Assembly (NCBI GenBank): GCA_003049465.1
Contig: PYSS01000026.1
Span: forward strand, 191,984-255,983
Reading direction: 5' to 3'
Length of the DNA stretch: 64,000 nucleotides
Source of the DNA: Magnaporthiopsis rhizophila
Taxonomy: Eukaryota > Ascomycota > Sordariomycetes > Magnaporthales > Magnaporthaceae
Shown: piece by piece, positions 56,201 through 64,000 of the stretch
How positions within the stretch are numbered: the stretch's first letter is position 1
Layout of the letters: each line of letters opens with the position of its first letter
Notes under the pieces: model-generated
The model's input: only the letters and a program-made list of their open reading frames with translations
Told to the model about the DNA's origin: nothing
Database searches by the model: none
Made by a program: the position numbers and the translations under genes

Positions 56201-58320
56201 CCGGGGCTAAGCAGCCAGCCACAGCCAGGCTTTCGCCCGGTGAGGGACAACCCGCTTGGCGCCGCGTAGATGAGGCACAGGTGAATCTCGATCATAGACA
56301 GGCAGACGGACAGACACTCTTGATTTCAACAGATCGGGAATTTTTGAACCACTTTTGTTCAATTAACTACTAATTGTAGCCTTGATAACGAAATAAGCAT
56401 TGGTATCAACTAGTGAGCCCGCCTCCAGGGCGGCTTCCAGACAGCCTCCTTGCAAAGACAAAAGAGAATTTCCCAGCATCCCATGCCACTCCCACAGAGA
56501 GTTCGAGTCTAGAGGGAGGGGCCGTGGGGGCTCGGCGTTCCTGGATTGGCCGGCTGGAGCGCGAAAAGGAGGTCCTGCACAGCAGGAGGGTCCAATCGCG
56601 TTTCCTCTCAGCCGGCCAACGGACCCGATCCCACGCTCCACCCTCCAGGCCTCGCGGCTTGCCCGTGTATCCAGTGAAGGATTAGGGCTGTAGTGGGATG
56701 ACTACACATGCATCGCCTCCTCCCTCCTGATTCCCCATCTTTGGCCGCCAATCAACGCCTGCAAGCGTCTGAACTTGTGACCCTGTCCCAACACTGCCGT
56801 GCTATAGCCAGACAGTGTCCTCAAGGGGCGGGCGGGCGGGCGAGTCTTGAACCCCGCCCGGGTGTTGACGAGCCGGCGGGATGGCTCCGCCCTCGGGCCG
56901 TGCTGAGGAATGGTAGGGGTGTTTGTGACAACGACAGCGACAAATCGCCATGCATCGTGGCCCTGTCCGGCAGGGTCTTCGGTCGATGGCTCTTCCGGTT
57001 CGATGCAGCAGAGCTTGCGCTTTCCCAGTGCTGATCACTCCCACCTCGCTCTTCTTCTTTTGACGTTCTTTTGTGTTCCGCATCCGAAGCGCTCGACGAG
57101 CTCCGGGAGCTGATGGCCAGTGGTCTTCCCTTGTCGACAGCCAGTGCCTGCCCTGACCGCGACATTGCTCCTCCATGTCGCTTCGTCTCGGCTACGCGAT
57201 GATGTCTCATTATCGATTGTCCTCCACGTGGAGGGATGCCTCGCTTCAAAATCGGATCCAGTCCTGGCGTAGGCACCCCCGATTAGGATAGTTTCCGTCG
57301 AAATCTCGATCCGTGCTTTGTCTTTCGTCTTTAACAAAGAATGCTGTTGCTCAACATCAAGCTGAGGGGTCGATTCGGTTGTTGGCGATCAAAAGTCGTC
57401 TCGTGAAGTCGCTCGGGGGTATATATCCGTCGTGAAGGGTCGTAACGTCATCCGCAAGACAGAAGGAAACCCAAAGGCCGAAACAAAAAAAAGAAAAAAA
57501 AAGAAGGGGAAGAAGTCTTCCAAGCGAGTGCAGTTGGTTTCGGTGGTTTGAACCAAAAACAAATGCGCCAGGGGGGTATCTCTAAGAAAAAAGCCTCTTT
57601 ATGCCGTATAGCCAACGGAGGAAAACCAGGAGGAAATGATAAAAACCCAAGAAAAATGCGAAAGAAGCCATAGCGGAATGGTCTTCCAGGCTCGGACCTC
57701 TTGCCGAGCTCAAGGTTGCATTGCTGCGTGTTCCTCTTGTGTAGAAAAGGCGACAAATGAAAAAGGAAAACTCGAGAAAACAGCCTGCCTGTGCCTGCCC
57801 TGCTGTAAATGCAACAAAAACCCGCCCGGAACCCAGCCGATGGTGAGGAAACAGGAAATCAAAGGAAAACGCCGGTGACCGAGCTAGCGGTGTGGTGGTA
57901 GACGAGGCAACGATGATAAGAGAGTGGACCAGAAAACCCAAAACGCTCGCTTGCTAAATCAAGGAAATAATGATGACCGGACAAATGAAATGATAGGGAA
58001 ATAGAAAAGTAGAAGTATTAAGTGTTTGCGCCGTGGATATAATTGGAGTGCTGTCGCAGGCTCGCTCCAGATGCAAGAAAACGCCCGATATGCCGTTTGT
58101 TGATGATCGCCTCGTCGCCGCCGCTATTGTGCTCGTTGCCAGAAGTGTAGAGTGGCGTTCCATGTGCTTGGTAGCAGCAGATTCGCTTGTCCTTGGCCCC
58201 ATTAGATCTCACAAGAGAGTGAGAGGTGATGGAACAAAGGGGTTAGGGAGGAACGTTTGATAGCCAACGTCAGGAAGACGTGACTGTCGGGTGGCCAACT
58301 CCAGTGACAGACGGTGGTTG
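53235..58320. other. Gene-free region, 5.1 kb
   Basis: Lies between the 3' ends of the alcohol oxidase gene and the convergent 342-aa protein gene. No open stretch shows a domain, signal peptide or coherent exon chain. It holds an 18-bp ATGCAT-type palindrome at 55903, a TAGGTAGG motif at about 55454 and several short GT and CT tracts. The part adjoining 58321 is probably 3' UTR of the minus-strand gene. It is unusually long for a convergent gap and could host a non-coding transcript or a gene I cannot recognise. Confidence 0.5.
55903..55920. repeat. 18-bp ATGCAT palindromic tandem
   Basis: ATGCATATGCATATGCAT is its own reverse complement and consists of ATGCAT units sharing AT spacers. An imperfect continuation (ACGCATATACG) follows. 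Confidence 0.9.
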
Positions 58321-59349
58321 TCACATGGTGGTGGTGTACTCCTGGTACCTGTCCCAGCCAAAGCCGCCGTAGCCGACGCTGACGCCGCACTGGGGCGCGA
58401 GCATGCTCGGCAGGGGAAGCTGCGGGATAGGCGACGTGACGAGGGGAGCGCTGTAGTAGTACCCCGCCGACGAGAACGGCTGGCTGAAGGACGGCGTCGG
58501 CGAGGGCAGCTGGCACTCGGTCATGGCCATGGTCGCCCAGAGGGAGTTGTTGGAGTCGGCAGTCGTGGCGATGACGCCAGGACTTGACGCCAGGACCCTC
58601 CAGGACTCGACGGGCGCGGGCAGCGACGCCGGGATGGTGGGCTGGGACCACATGCTGATGCCCACTGGGGAGCTGGGCAGCAGGGGCGGTTGACGGACGA
58701 CCTCAACTATCTTGGGCGGCGGGGGCAACAGAGGCTTCATGAGGCCCAAGATGGCGTTCTTGACATCTTCACTCTTCCCGTTGAGGAGCTCGCCGGCTCC
58801 CTCCTCCTCCAGACCCTCGAGAGCGGAGACGTGGGTGCGAAAAACGTATTTGTTGATGGCCTGGATGAACTCGTCATGCAGCTTCTTGCATTGTTGCTCC
58901 TTCTCGGCCCAGTCGTAGGTGCTCGCCTTGGTGTTGGGGCAGTGGACCTCCTTATGGTACGCGATCAAGGCCTCGATGGTGTCCGGCGTCAGCTTGTAGG
59001 CCACCTCGTTGCGCAGGACCATGTCGACGTGGACGATGTAGGCCTCAACGTGCACCATGCGGTAGTTTGATATGGCCTCCTTCAGGGGATCCGAGTCCTT
59101 GGTGAGCTCCGAGTCGGGAACCTTGGTGAACATGAGCGAGGCCAGGGTCCAGATGGCATTGGGCGACGACAGGGTTTCGGTCAGACACCTCTGGTGCTGG
59201 GGGACGCTGTTGAGCGGGCGCTTTACCCTGTTGATGCGCTTCAGGGTCTGTGTCAACCATGGCTCAACCTTGGAGCCGAGGACGACGTTGACGGAGGCGG
59301 CACGGGGAGCAAAGGCCGCAGCCGAGGCCGGTAATAGTTGCGGAGGCAT
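58321..59349 (-). CDS. Protein of unknown function, 342 aa
   Basis: Single exon, ATG at 59349 and TGA at 58321-58323. I do not recognise the family. Residues about 20-205 look folded and mostly helical (KVEPWLTQTLKRINRVKRPL, IWTLASLMFTKVPDSEL, MVHVEAYIVHVDMVLRNEVA, TIEALIAYHKEVHCPNTKAS, KLHDEFIQAINKYVF). The C-terminal 130 residues are Pro/Ser/Gly/Tyr-rich and probably disordered, with a poly-Pro run (LLPPPPKIVEVV). No signal peptide, membrane helix or catalytic motif was seen. Third-position GC bias like its neighbours and the continuous frame support a real gene. More than 4.6 kb of gene-free DNA lies upstream. Confidence 0.75.
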   Translation of the reverse strand: MPPQLLPASAAAFAPRAASVNVVLGSKVEPWLTQTLKRINRVKRPLNSVPQHQRCLTETLSSPNAIWTLASLMFTKVPDSELTKDSDPLKEAISNYRMVHVEAYIVHVDMVLRNEVAYKLTPDTIEALIAYHKEVHCPNTKASTYDWAEKEQQCKKLHDEFIQAINKYVFRTHVSALEGLEEEGAGELLNGKSEDVKNAILGLMKPLLPPPPKIVEVVRQPPLLPSSPVGISMWSQPTIPASLPAPVESWRVLASSPGVIATTADSNNSLWATMAMTECQLPSPTPSFSQPFSSAGYYYSAPLVTSPIPQLPLPSMLAPQCGVSVGYGGFGWDRYQEYTTTM

Positions 59350-62300
59350 GATGCTGGTTGCTGTTGTGCTTTGGAAGCGCCGGGCAGAGTCTTGGTCTAC
59401 GTTCCCGGTGACGGAGGTCGGCGAACAGGAGCTGGGAGATGGCAGAAGAAGTGTGACGGCCGGGAGTTATGGGAAGGCGGTGGAGCACTTGGAGCACTGG
59501 AGGAGGGGAGGGGGGACAAGAGTCGGGGGTGGGCAAACGAATAATAAAGGAAGAAAGGGTGACGGAGCCGGGCGGACCCAAGACAAGGGATCGAGCTGAC
59601 GCGCCTGCAACCGCGAATGGGAAGAAGAGAACGAAGGACGAGGTTACCCGTGAGGAGAGGAAAGGGAGCCAGAGGTGAGAGGTGAGATGGTGGGTGGAAT
59701 CGATGTGATATACGGGTAGCAAGCTAGTGAGTACGGGGGTCCTATTCCCCGCCCCAGTGGCCCTGTCTGGTCCTGGTCCTTCCCGATAAACACCGGGCCC
59801 GTCACCACACACCCACCACCAGCTGCTGCGGCTACCTCCACCCTCCCACCCAAGTACTGTACAATACGCTGCTGTGGTTCTGGAGATACACACATGGGGC
59901 CCTCACGACACCGTCCGGCGAAAAAAAAAAAAAAAAAAAAAAGGCCTTGCCGACGCGACTGCATGTCGACTGAGCCTGCGGTGCATGCAGCCAAACTTGG
60001 CCCCCTGCCCACAGCTTTTTTCGCCCTGCATGGCGACGACGAGTGGCCACTTTAGGGTACGTACCTGCGGATGCACAGGTTTCCCTACTACTTGGTAGGC
60101 GAGCAAACTCGGCCAGCTGGGTCAGAAGGGTGTACGCAGCAGGAGGGTACGACGACCTTAGCTAGCTGTGGGGTGTACAAGTATAAGCGGTGGCCATATC
60201 GGCCGACAAGAAGAATCGAGAGGTCGGAGGCTTGCTTCCCCGAGAGGAGACCCAAAAAAAACCTGCCTGACTGTCGACAAAAGCGTACTTGCGGAACTAC
60301 CGCTGCATGGCGAGCTGGGATCGGAGGGGAGTCCAGAAACCGGATGGCGCTACTGTCGCCTGGGGCTGCCCGCTTGTTGCTCCCAGCTTTGCTTCGCCGA
60401 GCAACACTGCAAAAGGAAGCCAAAAACCCAGCACAGGCCAGGCAGTGGCGCCACAGACCAGGCCAGCAGCGACCGATGGGGTGCGTTCGCTTGCTGCAAG
60501 CCGACGCTTGTGGAAAGAAAGAAAAAAAAAAAAAGAAAAAAAAAAGAGAAAAAGTGGCGGGGCAGACAAGGGTAGGGGTGTATGGGGTGAGGGAGGGGGT
60601 GCACCAGGGCTGGGTCGACGTCGCTGGCTGTGGGTTGGCATGTGGCCGTTCTGGGTGGAGATCAGCAGGCATCGAAAAGGATCTCCGAGAGAAGGGCGGG
60701 CAGGGACATACCCCAGTCTGAGTACCGGTACGTACCACCAGTGTTTGCGAGAACACATTATGGACAACCGGGTGAACGTTTCGTCCCAGCGGCAGTGGTC
60801 GGCCCCACCACCCCACCCTGAGGCAACTTTTGGTTTTTTTTTTTTTTTTTGCCTTGGGTTTCCTTTTCGTTTCTTTTTTATCCTGCGCGTTGCTCAAACT
60901 ACTGTATGTCCCTCGCCTCGTCCGGCGACGGCGGGGGGAAGCGGCTCCAGTCCTGTGCATGCAGTAGGGTAACTGGTGGTGGTGGGCTGTGCTCGCGGCC
61001 TGCATATGCTGGATGACAGGAAAAATCCGAGGCCCCTCTCCCAGCGACGGGAACTTGCAACCACAGCTGAAAGGTGCATACAGTCTTGCCGGTCCTGGCA
61101 AGAACTGCACGCCCGGCCGCGCGCTGCTGGGCCCAGCGCCACCCTCTCCGGACTGGACGCTTGCAACAGTCACAAGCCGTGTCCACTGTTCGCCGCACGG
61201 GCGCTGTGGAAACCGTGCGCGCTGGTCGGCGGCGGTCGACGACGATGGGAAATGCAGTCATCCTCATTATGCCGCCTCGACTTGCTCGTCCAGTCTGCCT
61301 GCCTGTCTAGTCTGGCGTTTAATTGATTGCTGCTGCAGGGCCGAGCGAAAACGGCGCATGCTAGAAGGGAGGGCAATCCCAAACGACATTACATGCAAAA
61401 TGACCACATCGAAACCACTGCAGCTCCGATATCAGGAGGCTGGGCGTTGCAGGAAAAGCCGCAGGACAACCTAGAAAGAACTGCGTACAGAGAGAGAGAG
61501 AGAAAAAAAAAAGGCGCTCTTGGCAAGCCTTCGGGAATTAACTGATATTGCCCTGATATTACCCACACACCATCCATTCGATTTCACACATCCATGTCCC
61601 AGCAACCCACAGATACCTCCAATATCATCATCGCCATACCTTAGCTCTGCCACACCCACCAAAACAAATCCTGCATGGCCAGAAAGCGTTCTGCGGCAGA
61701 GCGAGAAGAGCAACTGTGTCATCGGAGCCATAGCCAAGGCAGACCCATTGTTTTGTTGGGCGCAAAAAGCAAAAAGAAGCAAAAAAGTCCTGCATGCTGA
61801 ACCTTTTTGCTGAGAACTGATATTTTTATGGGATCGTTGCCTATTGGGCCTCGGCGGCTGCTCTTGCAGCTCCGGATGCATCCCCCGGGCCTCTTCGGCC
61901 TTCTCCCACCCACCACAATGATGACTCTCCTGCACCGTCCCAATTAGGTAGATAGCTTGTACGAGTCGCAGGCCGTTGCTCATCCCTCAACAGTCTGCAA
62001 CCCCGGGGATCCATCCGAAGGTCGGCGCATCTTGCGGAGTTGCTGTGTCATGCAGGTCGCATGCGATGTGCGCCTGGGATGGATAACAACATGCCTCGTA
62101 TGCCGGTACTGTAGGTAAAGGAATTACAACATTTACGAAATACGGATCCCCTTCCTGCGCAAGAAAAAAAAAGCCGCGCTTATCATGCAGAAGCCCGTCT
62201 TTGGGGCCCACAGGACCGGCAACTGCATACCTAGGTGGCTGTTGCTGCTTCTCTTTTGCGCTGACAATCTAGATGTACAGCGCCAATTCGCCCCATCGAG

Positions 62301-64000
62301 ATTTGTTTCAAGCCTTTCCTCATCTCTGGAAAATTGGATCATCATAGCCATCCTTCCAGTAAGGCGAGCTGAGGGAGGAGCTGAAACGGACGACACATGA
62401 CAGTTGAACAAAGATGGAGAATAACCTCAGCAGCAAAGCGGAGAAGTGTCTAATTAGAGGAAAGCGCAACAAGCACCAGGGCTCTCGGCTGTCCGCTTTG
62501 GGACTCCCTACTCCCTCCACGCTCGGCCAAAAGTGTAGACGTCAAAGGAGCTTGACGTCCCACCCCTTGGGCTCTGAAACACGGACAAGAGACGTCGTGG
62601 TTCAGTATCGCGCACCACCTTAGCGGTACGGCGCCTACCAGGCGTCCCTGCTTTCAGTTTCGGGAGAAGATCGGCTTAAAACGACCTGTATTATAGCATC
62701 TCTGCTTATGGGTACCAGCTAAGAAGCGTCACATTGGTGAGAGAGGGAAAAAAAAAACAGGGCCGGCAAGGGAAGCCGCTGCGAACCCCGATTTTTGACT
62801 CGACCGGGTCCACGAAAGGTGGTTTCTAATGCCAGGTCTGGGGTAGGACACAACCCAGGGGATGCTGATCGTCCAGCAAGGACCTGGGAAACCATCTCCT
62901 CTGCTCGGAGGGTCGAGCCACAACCGGATTAGGGCGGCAAGGCGGACAGGGTGAACGAGGGAAGCGAGAACGAACGAGAACCAGTAGATGGCTTGTGTCG
63001 ACGACGTCTGGTTTTTTTCCTTTTCCAGGAAGTCGGTCTTCTCGAGTCTGATTGGCCGCTGAGCTCGGTCAGCCAGCCAATGAGAGAAAGGCCGAGGGGG
63101 AGGCTACTTGATTGGCAGAAATTCAGACCAGAGTAGTGGATATGGAGGGGACAGGGGTTGGGGGCCTTGGGCTGTCTAGACCGGTGGACAGAAAAGAAAT
63201 AACATCCGACACTTGTGGATTTCTTTTTTTTTTCTTTTGATTTTTATTCTTTTTTATTCTGTGGGATGGGGAATGTTGAAGCGAGAACGGAATGAGAAAC
63301 GTTGCACGCTTCCACTGAAAAGTTGGCCCATGGCGGCCGGCGACGAGGCCGTCGCACAGCATGCAGGGGCGTGGGAACATAATGGGAAAGGAAGGAACAG
63401 GCAGAAATTGAACTAAGGCCTGGACGAAAGGATGCTCGTTCACTCGCCAGAGCTCCCCATCCAGCCCAGCGTGCCGCATGCCGCCAGATGGAGTCCGCAT
63501 TCGGACGCCGGGCGTCTGAGTCTGCTAGCCCCGTCGTAGTTCCCGTTGGAAAAGGCGACGGGTAGGTGGGGACCGCGCAATATGGACGCATCAGAAGCCC
63601 AGACCAATCCCGGCGGCGAGAGTCGAGCTCCCCGACCTTGGACCACACGTCCCAAGGCGCCCATCATCAATGCGACGGGAACACAGAGACGCGTCCTCCC
63701 TGGTGAAGGGAGGAGTCACGCTGCCTCCTGCATCGTCTCGGGGTCGCAAAGACGCAGCGGTGGCGCGCCGGTCGATTGGGGCAGCGACGGCAGCCCAGGC
63801 AGCGGCATAATCCATTGAAAAAAAAAGGTCCGATATCGCGCTACCAGCCCCATGGATGGATGGAAGAAGTTGCGCGGCCGAGGACATCGTCCTTCGCTTC
63901 TCGCTTGGTCGCTAGGCCTCGCCTCGCATGGCCGCGCGCCGGCGGCGAAATAGAGGTAGTGCGCGTGTGAGTCAATTCAATTGAAAAGACTGCCAGAACA
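59350..64000. other. Gene-free right end, 4.65 kb
   Basis: Upstream of the 342-aa protein gene to the end of the window. Long open stretches such as minus 60088-61173 run through A/T homopolymers and lack any domain, so they are rejected. Poly(A) at 59923-59942, A-rich tracts around 60520-60553 and a T17 run at 60834-60850 are present. TAGGTAG-type motifs lie near 61947 and 62228. A neighbouring gene may begin beyond the edge. Confidence 0.5.
59923..59942. repeat. Poly(A) homopolymer, about 20 nt
   Basis: Uninterrupted A run in the region upstream of the 342-aa protein gene. Confidence 0.9.

Noticed and set aside
60088..61173. Minus-strand open stretch of 361 codons
   Set aside because: It reads through A/T homopolymers as Phe and Lys runs and shows no domain.

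Overview
This window looks like nuclear DNA of a filamentous ascomycete (Pezizomycotina, most likely a Sordariomycete). The evidence is eukaryotic genes with short GT-AG introns (about 70-250 bp), GC-rich coding sequence, and fungal-type families: Zn2Cys6 regulator, Stb3-type Sin3-binding protein, GH5 and GH16 wall enzymes, sterol glucosyltransferase, fatty-alcohol oxidase, and the complex I assembly factor NDUFAF2. The genus cannot be fixed from the sequence. There is no operon structure, no CRISPR array, and no recognisable transposon ORF. I rebuilt 16 protein-coding genes, joining exons by hand wherever splice sites and reading phase agreed.

Layout. 1-10 kb: an Stb3-domain regulator (minus), a 4.3 kb gene-free stretch, then DNA topoisomerase III (minus, 4 exons). 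10-17 kb: a secreted type-B carboxylesterase-like protein (plus) that lacks its middle, convergent with mitochondrial DNA polymerase gamma (minus). 17-29 kb: a GPI-anchored GH16 enzyme, a Zn2Cys6 transcription factor (4 exons) and an ABCG half-transporter (7 exons), all plus, followed by a convergent single-pass membrane protein with an apple/PAN-like ectodomain (minus). 29-44 kb: an unrecognised 611-aa protein (plus), a probable RNA polymerase III unit, NDUFAF2 (minus), a long calponin-homology protein (plus), a sterol 3-beta-glucosyltransferase (minus) and a GH5 exo-beta-1,3-glucanase (minus, 5 exons). 44-64 kb: gene-poor DNA holding a 915-aa low-complexity protein (plus), a fatty-alcohol oxidase (plus, 3 exons) and an unrecognised 342-aa protein (minus).

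Functional themes. Most genes are unrelated housekeeping or cell-surface genes. Two deal with mitochondrial maintenance and assembly (polymerase gamma, NDUFAF2). Several act at the cell surface or wall (GH16, GH5, PAN-like protein, esterase), and two act on lipids (sterol glucosyltransferase, alcohol oxidase). The Zn2Cys6 factor next to the ABCG transporter is the only pair that hints at co-function.

Most notable signals: a compact A-box/B-box/hairpin/T-run unit at about 31.99-32.19 kb that resembles a Pol III ncRNA or tRNA-derived SINE; the esterase, in which only about 49 residues separate the catalytic Ser from the His; an acidic repeat insertion in polymerase gamma; and an RGG-rich insertion inside topoisomerase III. 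I found no convincing multi-gene novel system.
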